From NCBI GenBank assembly GCA_965662745.1, contig CBFIJK010000007.1, positions 1 to 64,000 on the forward strand: a DNA stretch of 64,000 nt, given 5' to 3'. Under the pieces are notes generated by a model. The model saw only the letters and a list, made by a program, of their open reading frames with translations, was not told the origin of the DNA and did no database searches. The translations under genes and the position numbers were made by a program. This document shows, piece by piece, positions 17,490-25,560 of this stretch (positions within the stretch are counted from its first letter, which is position 1; each line of letters starts with the position of its first letter). Source of the stretch: Anianibacter sp965662745. Lineage in GTDB: Bacteria; Pseudomonadota; Alphaproteobacteria; Rhodobacterales; Rhodobacteraceae.

Positions 17490-18143
17490 ATGAAGTTCTT
17501 CGTCGACACAGCCGAAGTGGACGCGATCCGCGAGCTTAACGATCTGGGCATGGTCGATGGGGTGACGACAAACCCCTCGCTCATCATGAAATCGGGCCGC
17601 GACATCAAGGAAGTCACCAAGGAAATCTGCGACATGGTCGACGGACCGGTCAGCGCCGAGACGGTCGCGCTCGATGCTGACGGCATGATCGCCGAAGGAC
17701 GAGAGCTGGCCAAGATCGCCGACAACATCACCATCAAGGTGCCGCTGACCTGGGACGGTCTCAAGGCCTGCAAGGTGCTGTCGGGCGAAGGGCGCATGGT
17801 CAATGTCACGCTTTGTTTCTCGGCCAACCAGGCGCTTTTGGCGGCCAAGGCGGGCGCGACGTTCATCTCGCCCTTCATCGGACGGCTCGACGATCTGGCC
17901 CTCGACGGGATGGAACTGATCCAGGAAATCCGCCAGATCTATGACAATTACGGCTTCTCGACGGAAATCCTCGCCGCCTCGATCCGCAGCGCGAACCACA
18001 TGAAGGCCGCCGCCCTGATCGGCGCCGATGTGGCCACCGCGCCACCCGCCGTGATCAAATCCCTCGCCAGTCACGTCCTGACGGACAAAGGACTGGACGC
18101 CTTTATCAAGGATTGGGAAAAGACGGGACAGAAGATCATCTGA
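17490..18143 (+). CDS. fsa: Fructose-6-phosphate aldolase / small transaldolase
   Basis: A 217-residue protein of the short transaldolase class (E. coli TalB has ~317). It begins MKFFVDTAEVDAIRELND, has the VDGVTTNPSLI motif, and the Schiff-base lysine in ITIKVPLTWDGLKA. The C-terminal KFIKDWEK-like segment is typical of TalC/FSA proteins. Members either transfer dihydroxyacetone (transaldolase) or cleave fructose 6-phosphate; sequence alone does not decide which. AGAGG precedes the ATG at 17490. Followed after 43 bases by the DUF484 gene with a short CCGGGG/CCCCGG hairpin between. Confidence 0.92.
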   Translation: MKFFVDTAEVDAIRELNDLGMVDGVTTNPSLIMKSGRDIKEVTKEICDMVDGPVSAETVALDADGMIAEGRELAKIADNITIKVPLTWDGLKACKVLSGEGRMVNVTLCFSANQALLAAKAGATFISPFIGRLDDLALDGMELIQEIRQIYDNYGFSTEILAASIRSANHMKAAALIGADVATAPPAVIKSLASHVLTDKGLDAFIKDWEKTGQKII

Positions 18144-18186
18144 TGACCGGGGCCAACCCCGGCTTCGAGCGGAAGACGAGGTAGGC

Positions 18187-18894
18187 ATGAGCGGAGCGGC
18201 GGCAAGCCAGGCGGATCTGCGGGACAGGATCCTGTCAGATCCCGAAACAATTCTGGGCGATCCGGACCTGATGAAGGCGCTTCTGGCCGCGAATGAACGG
18301 GTCATGGGCACCAATGTCGTCGACCTGCGCGGCCTCGCGATGGAGCGGCTGGAATACCGCCTTGAACGGCTGGAAGAAACGCACCGCAACGTCATCGCGG
18401 CGGCCTATGACAACCTTGCGGGCACCAATCAGGTGCACCGCTCGGTCATCACGCTGCTCGATGCGCAAAGCTTTGACGACTTTCTTTCCGCGCTGGAAAA
18501 CGACATTCCTTCGATCCTGAAGGTGCACACGATCCGGCTTGTGCTGGAGACCAAGATTTCACCCGACGATCCGGTCGTGCGCCGCCTTGGCGCGGTGCTG
18601 GCCGTAGCCGATCCCGGCTTTGTCGACGGCTACATCACCCAAGGCCGCGATGTGCCTCTGCGCCGCGTGACCCTGCGCCAAAGCCAGCCTGACAACGAAG
18701 TGATCTACGGCGACGCGGCCCATGACCTTCGGTCCGAAGCCTGCCTGCGCCTTGATCTCGGCGAGGGCCGCCTGCCCGGGATGCTGGCTTTCGGTGCCGA
18801 AGACCCACATCAGTTCACGCCGACGCAGGGAACCGATCTGCTCGACTTTTTCGCGGGCGTCTTCGAGCGCGCCATGCGCCGCTGGCTGGAATGA
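18187..18894 (+). CDS. DUF484 family protein
   Basis: A 235-residue soluble protein matching DUF484: N-terminal ILSDPETILGDPDLMKALL segment, a helical RLEYRLERLEETHRNVIAAAYDN stretch likely forming a coiled coil (residues ~55-80), then a GAF-like C-terminal domain. DUF484 genes are regularly located next to xerC, as here, where the stop codon overlaps the xerC start by 4 bases. That conserved neighbourhood suggests a link with recombination or chromosome segregation, but the molecular role is unknown. Confidence 0.92.
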   Translation: MSGAAASQADLRDRILSDPETILGDPDLMKALLAANERVMGTNVVDLRGLAMERLEYRLERLEETHRNVIAAAYDNLAGTNQVHRSVITLLDAQSFDDFLSALENDIPSILKVHTIRLVLETKISPDDPVVRRLGAVLAVADPGFVDGYITQGRDVPLRRVTLRQSQPDNEVIYGDAAHDLRSEACLRLDLGEGRLPGMLAFGAEDPHQFTPTQGTDLLDFFAGVFERAMRRWLE

Positions 18895-19838
18895 GCGCCG
18901 AGGCGCCGGTTTTCCTGTCAGAGGGCCTGCGCGACGCGCTGGCCGGGTTTCTCGATCACAAGAAGGCGCTTGATGGCGCTTCCGATCACACTTTGACGGC
19001 CTATCGCGCCGATCTTCTCAGCTTTCTGGGATTTCTCACCCACCATCGCGGCGAATTGCGCGGCACGGGTGTTCTGGCCGATCTGGGCGTGTCGGACATG
19101 CGCAGCTGGATGGCACACGAACGCGCGCGCGGGCTGTCGGCGCGATCCCTTGCGCGGGCCCTGTCGGCAGTCAAAAGCTTTACCCGTTGGTCCGCCGATC
19201 GGCAGGGGTTCGATGCGACCGCGATCCTGTCGGCGCGCGCGCCGAAATTTCAGCGCAAGCTGCCCCGCCCCATCGCCGAGGATGCCGCCCGCGACGTTCT
19301 GGCCACGGTGGGCGCAAACGCGCGCGAGCCGTGGATCGCGGCGCGCGACGTGGCGGTGGTGACGCTTCTTTGGGGCTGCGGGTTGCGCATCTCCGAGGCG
19401 CTGTCGCTGACCGGCGCGGCGCTGCCGATGGGTGACATGCTGCGCATCACCGGCAAGGGCGGCAAGGAACGCCTCGTCCCCGTGGTCCCCGCCGCTGCCG
19501 CTGCGGTCGCCACTTACGCACGCACCTGCCCGTTCGACTTGGGCCCAACGGATCCCTTGTTCCGCGCCGTACGCGGCGGTCCGCTGGCCCCGCGCGCAAT
19601 CCAGAAGGTCATGGAATCGGCGCGCCTGCAACTCGGCCTGCCCGCAAGCGCCACGCCCCACGCCCTCCGCCACAGTTTCGCGACCCATCTGCTGGCCGCA
19701 GGCGGCGATCTGCGCGCGATCCAGGAACTTCTTGGCCATGCCTCCCTGTCGACCACGCAGGCCTATACCGCGGTCGATACCGGCCGCCTGATGGAGATCT
19801 ACGAGGCCTCGCATCCCCGCGCCGGGCGCACGCGCTGA
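18891..19838 (+). CDS. xerC: Tyrosine recombinase XerC
   Basis: A 315-residue tyrosine recombinase with an N-terminal SAM-like core-binding domain (to ~110) and a C-terminal catalytic domain. Catalytic residues visible: R166 in GCGLRISEAL, the lysine in GKGGKERLVP, H257 and R260 in TPHALRHSFATHLL, H283 in LLGHASLSTTQ, and nucleophile Y292 in QAYTAVD. Works with XerD at dif to resolve chromosome dimers. Coupled to the DUF484 gene, the arrangement expected for chromosomal xerC rather than a phage integrase. Confidence 0.95.
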   Translation: MSAEAPVFLSEGLRDALAGFLDHKKALDGASDHTLTAYRADLLSFLGFLTHHRGELRGTGVLADLGVSDMRSWMAHERARGLSARSLARALSAVKSFTRWSADRQGFDATAILSARAPKFQRKLPRPIAEDAARDVLATVGANAREPWIAARDVAVVTLLWGCGLRISEALSLTGAALPMGDMLRITGKGGKERLVPVVPAAAAAVATYARTCPFDLGPTDPLFRAVRGGPLAPRAIQKVMESARLQLGLPASATPHALRHSFATHLLAAGGDLRAIQELLGHASLSTTQAYTAVDTGRLMEIYEASHPRAGRTR

Positions 19839-19892
19839 GCGCGCGCCGCCAACCGGTTTGCATCCCAACCGCGCATAGTTCATGACGAATTC

Positions 19893-20585
19893 ATGACAGC
19901 CCAGCACCGCGCAATCCTTGTCCATCTTCTGACCGCCACCGGCGCCGTTTTCGCCATGCTGGCGCTTCTGGCCGCTGTCGAAAGCAAATGGGATATCATG
20001 TATCTCTGGCTAGTCGTCGCCTTCGTGGTTGACGGCATCGACGGCCCGCTTGCGCGCAAGTTCGATGTGAAGACCAACGCGCCTCAATTCGATGGCGTGT
20101 TGATGGATTTGATCATCGACTACCTGACTTACGTCTTCATCCCGGCCTATGCGCTCTTCGCCTCGGGGCTGCTGCCCGGCTGGACCGGCTGGGCCGCGAT
20201 CTTGATCATTTCCTTCGCCTCGGTCGTCTATTTCGCGGACACACGCATGAAGACCGCCGATGCGTCGTTCCAAGGCTTTCCGGGCTGCTGGAACATGTTC
20301 GTTCTGGTGGTCTTTGTTATGGAACCGCCGTGGTTCGTCACCCTCAGCCTTGTGGTGGTTCTGGCGGTCGCAATGTTCCTGCCGGTCAAGTTCGTGCACC
20401 CGGTGCGCACGAAACGATGGCGCATTGTCACGCTGCCCATCGCGCTTCTCTGGACGGTGCTTGCGGCGCATTCCGCCTGGGTCGGCTTTGACGAATCCAC
20501 GCTCGTGCAATGGGCGATCGCGCTGACGAGCGTTTACCTCGTGCTTGCAGGCGCGGTTCAGGAAATGATGCCGAAACGCGCCTAG
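19893..20585 (+). CDS. pcs: Phosphatidylcholine synthase
   Basis: A 230-residue membrane protein with about eight hydrophobic segments and the CDP-alcohol phosphotransferase signature DGIDGPLARKFDVKTNAP followed by FDGVLMDLIIDY, the variant typical of Pcs. The enzyme condenses choline with CDP-diacylglycerol in the inner membrane, a pathway common in Rhodobacterales. FPGCWNMFV and KRWR segments also match the Pcs family. Convergent with truA, overlapping it by 4 bases at the 3' ends. Confidence 0.93.
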   Translation: MTAQHRAILVHLLTATGAVFAMLALLAAVESKWDIMYLWLVVAFVVDGIDGPLARKFDVKTNAPQFDGVLMDLIIDYLTYVFIPAYALFASGLLPGWTGWAAILIISFASVVYFADTRMKTADASFQGFPGCWNMFVLVVFVMEPPWFVTLSLVVVLAVAMFLPVKFVHPVRTKRWRIVTLPIALLWTVLAAHSAWVGFDESTLVQWAIALTSVYLVLAGAVQEMMPKRA

Positions 20586-21346
20586 AAGACAGGTTCGGGA
20601 TATTCCACGCCGCGCAGCGTCAGGCCATGGGCGGGCGCCACCGGGCCGCAGCGCGCACGGTCCTTTGCATCCAGCGCCGCCTTCATGTCCTCGGGCGTCC
20701 AGGCGCCTGATCCGACCTTTTCCAGCGTTCCGGCAAGGCTCCGCACCTGGTTGTGCAGAAAGCTGCGTGCCGAAAGATGCAGGCGGATTTCCTGCCCGTC
20801 ACCGCGCGAGATCTCCTCGACCTTGAAGGAATCGAGCGTCTTCATGGGGCTCTTCGCCTGGCACATCGTCGCGCGGAACGTCGTGAAGTCATGCGTGCCG
20901 GTCAGCATGTCCGCCGCCGCCTGCATCAAGGCGCAGTCCAGAGGCACCTTCACATGCCACGCCCGCGCGGCATCCAGCACAAGAGGCGCGCGGCGGGCGA
21001 TGATGCGGTAGGTATAGCGCCGCTCAAGCGCGGTGAACCGCGCATGCCAGCGCTCATCCACTTTCGCCGCCTTCAGAATGGCGACAGGTGCCGGTTTGAG
21101 ATGGTAATTCAGCGCCTCGGACAAGCGAAACGGATCCCAGTCGCGCGTCAGATCGCAATGCGCCACCTGCCCCGTCGCATGCACGCCCGTATCGGTGCGC
21201 CCCGCTGCGCCGATGCGCGGAACATCGCGCTCCAGCTTGGCGATCGCGGCCTCGACTGCGCCCTGCACCGAGGGAAGGCCGACCTGCGTCTGCCACCCCC
21301 GAAAGGGCGTTCCATCGTATTCAATCAAAAGCGCATATCTCGGCAT
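20582..21346 (-). CDS. truA: tRNA pseudouridine(38-40) synthase TruA
   Basis: A 254-residue protein starting MPRYALLIEYDGTPFRGWQ. The catalytic aspartate D52 lies in AAGRTDTGVHATGQ; SFLHNQVRSLAGTLEKVG and the C-terminal DRARCGPVAPAHGLTL are also TruA signatures. It makes pseudouridine at positions 38-40 of tRNA anticodon arms. Usually found beside fmt/def in other taxa, here alone between pcs and ycjX. Confidence 0.97.
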   Translation of the reverse strand: MPRYALLIEYDGTPFRGWQTQVGLPSVQGAVEAAIAKLERDVPRIGAAGRTDTGVHATGQVAHCDLTRDWDPFRLSEALNYHLKPAPVAILKAAKVDERWHARFTALERRYTYRIIARRAPLVLDAARAWHVKVPLDCALMQAAADMLTGTHDFTTFRATMCQAKSPMKTLDSFKVEEISRGDGQEIRLHLSARSFLHNQVRSLAGTLEKVGSGAWTPEDMKAALDAKDRARCGPVAPAHGLTLRGVEYPEPVF

Positions 21347-21448
21347 GGGCCGAGGCCTTAGCGCCGAGATGCGACCTTGGCAAACCCTTGCCCCTTTTCC
21401 CTGCCCGCGCCCGAGCTTATCTTCGGCGGGAATGATCGGGGGCAGGCA

Positions 21449-22864
21449 GTGATCCTAGGCGATATCGCGGACGGGCTGACACGGGGTGTCGAGAGCCTCG
21501 GAAATACAGTCAGCGGGGCGTTTTTCGAACCTGTGATCCGCATCGGCGTCACCGGCCTCTCGCGCGCAGGCAAGACCGTGTTCATCACCTCGCTTATCGC
21601 GAATCTGATCGACCGGGGGCGGATGCCAGGGCTAGTGGCCGCTGCCGACGGGCGCATCCGCACGGCCTTCCTGCAGCCACAGCCCGACGATCACGTCCCG
21701 CGCTTCGATTACGAGACGCATTTTGGCGCGCTGTTGTCCCAGACCCCGCACTGGCCCGATTCGACCCGCGCGGTCAGCCAGCTTCGCCTGTCACTGCGCG
21801 TCTCGCCCACGGGGCTTCTGGGCGGGCTGTCGGGGCCACGCACCGTGCATCTCGACATCGTGGATTATCCCGGCGAATGGCTCTTGGATCTCGCGCTGCT
21901 CGACACCGATTACGCGGGCTGGGCCGCCGGCATGCTGACCCGGATTGAAAACCGCGAAGAGGCTGCGGACTACCTGTCGCTTGTCGCCGAAACCGATGGC
22001 GCGGCAAAATTCGAGGAATCCGCCGCAAAGACCCTCGCCGAACGCTACACCGCCTATCTGACGGCGGCGCGCGCGGCGGGTTATTCCGATTGCACGCCTG
22101 GCCGCTTCCTGTTGCCGGGCGAAATGGCCGGATCGCCCGCGCTGACCTTCGCACCGATCCCGAAACCGCCGGGAGCCGGGCGCGGCAGCCTCTGGCGTGA
22201 GATGGAACGGCGGTTCGAGGCCTATAAATCCCGCGTCGTAAAGCCCTTCTTCCGCGATCATTTTGCCCGGATCGACCGTCAGGTCGTGCTTGTCGACGCG
22301 CTTGGCGCGATCCACGCGGGCCCTGACGCACTGGAAGACCTGCGCCGCGCAATGACGGAAATCCTTGCGGCCTTCAGGCCCGGTCGGAATGCGTTTCTGT
22401 CGCAACTCCTCCTTGGCAAGCGGGTCGAGAAGATCCTTTTCGCCGCGACCAAGGCCGACCATCTGCATCACAGCCAGCACGCGCGCCTTACATCAATCAT
22501 GGACGCAATGATGAAAGATGCCCGCGCCCGCGCTGATTTCTCGGGCGCACGGACCGAGGCGATGGCCATCGCCAGCCTGCGCGCCACGGTGGAAGAGACA
22601 ATCACCCATGACGGCGCTGATCTCGACTGCGTTCGCGGCACGCTTCTGGACGGCGGCAAGCGCGCGGCGTTCTACCCCGGCGAGTTGCCGGAAGACCCTC
22701 AGCGCCTTCTGGCCCCGGCGCGCGAGGGCGCGGAAGGCTGGCTTGACGGGGATTACGGCATCATGAACTTCGCCCCTGCGCCCCTGACGCTGAAGCGCGG
22801 CGAGGGGCCGCCGCATATTCGGCTCGACAAGGCCGCCGAGTTCCTGATCGGGGACCGGCTATGA
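21449..22864 (+). CDS. ycjX: YcjX family P-loop GTPase-like protein
   Basis: A 471-residue protein of the DUF463/YcjX family with a P-loop GVTGLSRAGKTVFITSL (about 33-49), VDYPGEWLLDL (the DxxG-like switch) and a FAATKADHLHHSQH segment resembling the NKxD specificity motif. YcjX is a stress-linked predicted GTPase, encoded with YcjF in many proteobacteria. I choose the GTG at 21449, since GGGGG lies 8 bases upstream and the protein then begins like relatives (ILGDIADGLTRGVESL); an ATG at 21377 would add 24 unlikely residues. First gene of a three-gene overlapping operon. Confidence 0.88.
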   Translation: MILGDIADGLTRGVESLGNTVSGAFFEPVIRIGVTGLSRAGKTVFITSLIANLIDRGRMPGLVAAADGRIRTAFLQPQPDDHVPRFDYETHFGALLSQTPHWPDSTRAVSQLRLSLRVSPTGLLGGLSGPRTVHLDIVDYPGEWLLDLALLDTDYAGWAAGMLTRIENREEAADYLSLVAETDGAAKFEESAAKTLAERYTAYLTAARAAGYSDCTPGRFLLPGEMAGSPALTFAPIPKPPGAGRGSLWREMERRFEAYKSRVVKPFFRDHFARIDRQVVLVDALGAIHAGPDALEDLRRAMTEILAAFRPGRNAFLSQLLLGKRVEKILFAATKADHLHHSQHARLTSIMDAMMKDARARADFSGARTEAMAIASLRATVEETITHDGADLDCVRGTLLDGGKRAAFYPGELPEDPQRLLAPAREGAEGWLDGDYGIMNFAPAPLTLKRGEGPPHIRLDKAAEFLIGDRL

Positions 22865-23289
22865 CCCTGCGCATCACCCCCGCTCGCCGGTTCGAGACCC
22901 GCCGCCTTGCGCGCATCCTTGCCGCCGGGCGCGGCGTGCGCGTCGACCGGGCGGATCGCGCGAGCCTTGAAAGCCTGATCAAGCGCGGCGAGGTGCATTG
23001 CCTGCGCGGCTGGGCCGACACGCCGCTGGGCTTCATCGCATTGTCAAGCGGCGTCATACACGCGCTTTACGTCGCCCCGCGCGTTCAGGGCCGGGGCATC
23101 GGTGCGCGGCTCATGGCCCACGCCAAGCGGGCGCATGACAGGCTCGAACTCTGGACGCCGCAGGCCAACGAAAGCGCGCGCCGCTTCTACCTGCGCCAGG
23201 GCTTTTACCCCTCGGCCTTCTCGACGGGGGCGGGCAATGACGACCACGCGCCCGATATCCGCATGACATGGGTAAGGAATTCGGCATGA
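22861..23289 (+). CDS. GNAT family N-acetyltransferase
   Basis: A 142-residue GNAT protein. Motif A, the acetyl-CoA pyrophosphate loop, is IHALYVAPRVQGRGIGARLMAHA (RxxGxG/A form), followed by LWTPQANESARRFYLRQGFYP. The acceptor substrate is unknown. Its start overlaps the ycjX stop by 4 bases, and its stop overlaps the YcjF-like gene's start by 4 bases, so it is embedded in a translationally coupled ycjX-GNAT-ycjF unit. Confidence 0.85.
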   Translation: MTLRITPARRFETRRLARILAAGRGVRVDRADRASLESLIKRGEVHCLRGWADTPLGFIALSSGVIHALYVAPRVQGRGIGARLMAHAKRAHDRLELWTPQANESARRFYLRQGFYPSAFSTGAGNDDHAPDIRMTWVRNSA

Positions 23290-24290
23290 ACGAGAGGCGC
23301 GGCCCTGTGCTGATCGACCTTGAAGAGGCGTCCCCGGATACGGTGACGCCCGCCACCGCGCCGCCCGTCCCAGACACGGCAGAGCCGCCTGATCCGCGCG
23401 CGATGCGCACGCTGGCGGTACTGGCCAGCCGCCGCCCGTCTCGGCTTGCGCGGTGGTTCTGGTCGCTATTGGGCGCGCTTCTCAGCTTCGCGCTGTCCAT
23501 CGCGGCCTGGGATTTCGTCACCGGCCTGATCGCGCGCAACCAGATTCTGGGCTATGCCGCGCTGACCCTGACAGCGCTGTTCCTGATCGTCCTTCTGGCC
23601 ATCGCGATCAAGGAATGGGCCGCGTTTGCGCGGCTCGGCAAGCTGGATGATCTGCGGCAGGCCGCTGACCACGCCATCGCCTCGGGCGATCTGGGCGCAG
23701 CGCGGCGCGTGGTGGAAAGGCTGCAATCGCTTTACCGACCACGAGACGAACTGAAATGGGCGCGCGAGAAGGTGACAGAACGTCTGCCGGATGTCTTCGA
23801 CGCCGACGGCGCGATTGGACTGGCCGAGTTGGAACTGCTTAGCCCCCTCGATCACGCAGCACGGCGCGAAGTCGAGGCCGCCGCGCGTCAGGTCGCCACG
23901 GTAACGGCCATCGTGCCACTGGCGCTTGCCGATGTGGTCGCTGCTCTGACCTCGAACCTGCGCATGATCCGCCGCATTGCAGAGATCTACGGCGGGCGAG
24001 CGGGCACGCTGGGCAGTTGGCGGCTCACCCGTTCAGTCCTGACGCATCTGGTGGCCACGGGCGCCGTCGCGGTGGGCGACGACCTTCTCGGATCGGTCGC
24101 AGGCGGCGGCATCCTGTCGAAGGTCTCACGCCGCTTTGGCGAGGGCATCGTGAACGGTGCGCTGACCGCCCGCGTGGGCGTGGCCGCAATCGAAGTCTGT
24201 CGCCCCCTGCCCTTTGCACGCGCGAAAAAGCCGACGACCAGCGGGATCGTCGGCTCTGCCTTGACGGGTCTCTTCGACCGCAAGGCGTGA
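23286..24290 (+). CDS. YcjF family membrane protein (TIGR01620/DUF697)
   Basis: A 334-residue protein. A Pro/Asp-rich cytoplasmic N-terminus (~1-55) is followed by two membrane helices (around 60-78 and 84-105: LLGALLSFALSIAAWDFV and ALTLTALFLIVLLAIAI), then a helical domain and the DUF697 segment with IVPLALADVVAALTSNLRMIRRIAEIYGGR. This is the YcjF partner of YcjX. The ATG at 23286 overlaps the GNAT stop (ATGA) and is preferred over one 6 codons earlier. Confidence 0.87.
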   Translation: MNERRGPVLIDLEEASPDTVTPATAPPVPDTAEPPDPRAMRTLAVLASRRPSRLARWFWSLLGALLSFALSIAAWDFVTGLIARNQILGYAALTLTALFLIVLLAIAIKEWAAFARLGKLDDLRQAADHAIASGDLGAARRVVERLQSLYRPRDELKWAREKVTERLPDVFDADGAIGLAELELLSPLDHAARREVEAAARQVATVTAIVPLALADVVAALTSNLRMIRRIAEIYGGRAGTLGSWRLTRSVLTHLVATGAVAVGDDLLGSVAGGGILSKVSRRFGEGIVNGALTARVGVAAIEVCRPLPFARAKKPTTSGIVGSALTGLFDRKA

Positions 24291-24350
24291 TTGGGAAAGG
24301 CCGAGGCGCTGCTGCCACAAACGCCCCGGCCCATTGCGATGTCCCCGCGC

Positions 24351-24656
24351 TTACTGCGCGGGGGTCACCGCCTCGCCGGCAGGGGACGTGCCGGAGGTTT
24401 CGCCAAGAACGGGTGCACCCGGCGCGCCGTCATTCGGCGCCAAGATCGCGGGCTGGCTTGTCCCTGGCGTGGGTGTCGCGTCTTCGCCACCAAAAAACGC
24501 GCTCGACAGCACGGCCCCGACGATCAGAAGGACAACAAGCCCGACAGCCCAGAGCACGGAGGAGCTGGAGCTGACCGGCTGAAGCGCCGCGTCGGCTCGC
24601 ACATGCGAGGCATAGGGATCGGACGGTTTTGAATTGAAGCGGTCGATATGGGCCAT
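24351..24656 (-). CDS. Small single-pass membrane hypothetical protein
   Basis: A 101-residue protein with a polar N-terminus (MAHIDRFNSKPSDPYASHVR), one hydrophobic helix at about 34-53 (LWAVGLVVLLIVGAVLSSAF) and a Pro/Thr/Gly-rich C-terminal tail, probably periplasmic and disordered. AAGG upstream of the ATG at 24656 gives modest ribosome-site support. No cysteines or recognised domain. Function unknown. Confidence 0.6.
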   Translation of the reverse strand: MAHIDRFNSKPSDPYASHVRADAALQPVSSSSSVLWAVGLVVLLIVGAVLSSAFFGGEDATPTPGTSQPAILAPNDGAPGAPVLGETSGTSPAGEAVTPAQ

Positions 24657-24902
24657 GACGGTCACCTTTCTATGGTCTGGCCGCCCGTGTTGGGCTGCGC
24701 TTTGGATAGAGATTGGACCGAAAGGCGCGCTCTGCCATAGGGCGGCGCGATGGCGCCGGATTTCAGGCTTTAGATTGCCGGAACGGGCCGTCTCGGTGGG
24801 CCAGTTCCCGCCGCGCTGCACTGCGGCATGACGCGCGCACGGAAACCCGCCGATGGCGTACGCCGGAGTTGGCAAGAGCCCGCGCATCGGCGCGCAGGCG
24901 CG

Positions 24903-25316
24903 TTACCTCAGAATCGGGACGCCGCCGGGTCCTCGGTCCCGCTCGACCACACCCGCGCGAATGGATCGCCCGATCCGGTGCGCGAGCGCCGACCACGCGG
25001 CAGCCTTTTGCGCATCAAGTTCTTCGCGCAATGTCATGTCGAAGAGCGCCAGCCAGGCCTCGAACATGCCGGGACGCACATTGCCCGCCGCCTTGTGCGT
25101 TTCCATGACGTTGCCGTCATAGCCGCGCGTCCCAAGAATCGCGTTTTCCCAGAACCGCGCGACCTTCGCCTCATGCGCGGGCCAGTCATCGACGTGAACC
25201 GCGAAGACCTGCCCCAGCATCGGATGCTGACGCACTAACGCATAGAACGCCGCGACCACGCGCGCGATCTCTTCGCGGGAGATCTCAAATTTGGGCGGTA
25301 TGGCAGAGCCTGTCAT
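24903..25316 (-). CDS. Group III truncated haemoglobin
   Basis: A 137-residue globin of the short (2/2) class. PKFEISREEIARVVAAFYALVRQHPMLGQVFA resembles the N-terminal helices of group III trHbs; FWENAILGTRGYDGN and the proximal histidine region VMETHKAAGNVRPGMFEAWLALF match helices E-G. A tryptophan in the G helix is present. Group III globins bind O2 or NO; physiological roles in nitrosative stress and microaerobic growth are suggested for relatives. Isolated gene upstream of, and divergent from, the ileS leader. Confidence 0.82.
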   Translation of the reverse strand: MTGSAIPPKFEISREEIARVVAAFYALVRQHPMLGQVFAVHVDDWPAHEAKVARFWENAILGTRGYDGNVMETHKAAGNVRPGMFEAWLALFDMTLREELDAQKAAAWSALAHRIGRSIRAGVVERDRGPGGVPILR

Positions 25317-25429
25317 GCGCCCTGCCTAGCGCCATTTCCCTACCGCACGCAATCCACCCCCCGCCACGCCCCCGTGCAATGCGCCTGCCCCTCTGGACCC
25401 CGCGCGCGCCCGTGCCTATAAGCGGTCCC

Positions 25430-25480
25430 ATGATGACACGCAGCGCGATCATCCACCGAATTACATGCCCGGCGCTCTGA
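25430..25480 (+). CDS. Putative Ile-rich leader peptide of ileS
   Basis: A 16-codon frame, MMTRSAIIHRITCPAL then TGA, 80 bases upstream of ileS. Three of sixteen codons are Ile (ATC ATC at 25448-25453, ATT at 25460-25462). Its last codons form the left arm of a strong hairpin (25468-25494), the arrangement seen in amino-acid biosynthesis attenuators, where a ribosome waiting at the control codons changes RNA folding. The upstream base context AGCGGTCCC gives only a weak ribosome site. Translation and attenuation are inferred, not shown. Confidence 0.55.
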   Translation: MMTRSAIIHRITCPAL

Positions 25481-25494
25481 CCAGAGCCGCCGGG
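25468..25494 (+). promoter_or_regulatory. Attenuator-type hairpin in the ileS leader
   Basis: Stem of 11 pairs: CCCGGC-GCTCT paired with AGAGC-(bulged C)-GCCGGG, loop GACC. The leader peptide's stop codon lies in the loop, so a terminating ribosome would mask the left arm while one waiting at the Ile codons would leave most of it free. GGCGC of the left arm (25471-25475) can alternatively pair with GCGCC at 25514-25518. No U-run follows, so control may act on translation: GAGG of the ileS ribosome site (25548-25551) can pair with CCTC at 25557-25560. Confidence 0.5.
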
Positions 25495-25560
25495 ACAAGG
25501 CGTCTGAGACTTCGCGCCGCCCTCACCCCATCCTGACATTTCAGCCTGAGGATTCCCCTC

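Noticed and set aside
14998..17493. 831-codon open frame on the plus strand
   Set aside because: Antisense to priA, rich in Arg, Pro, His and Gln, without domains; a high-GC codon-position shadow.
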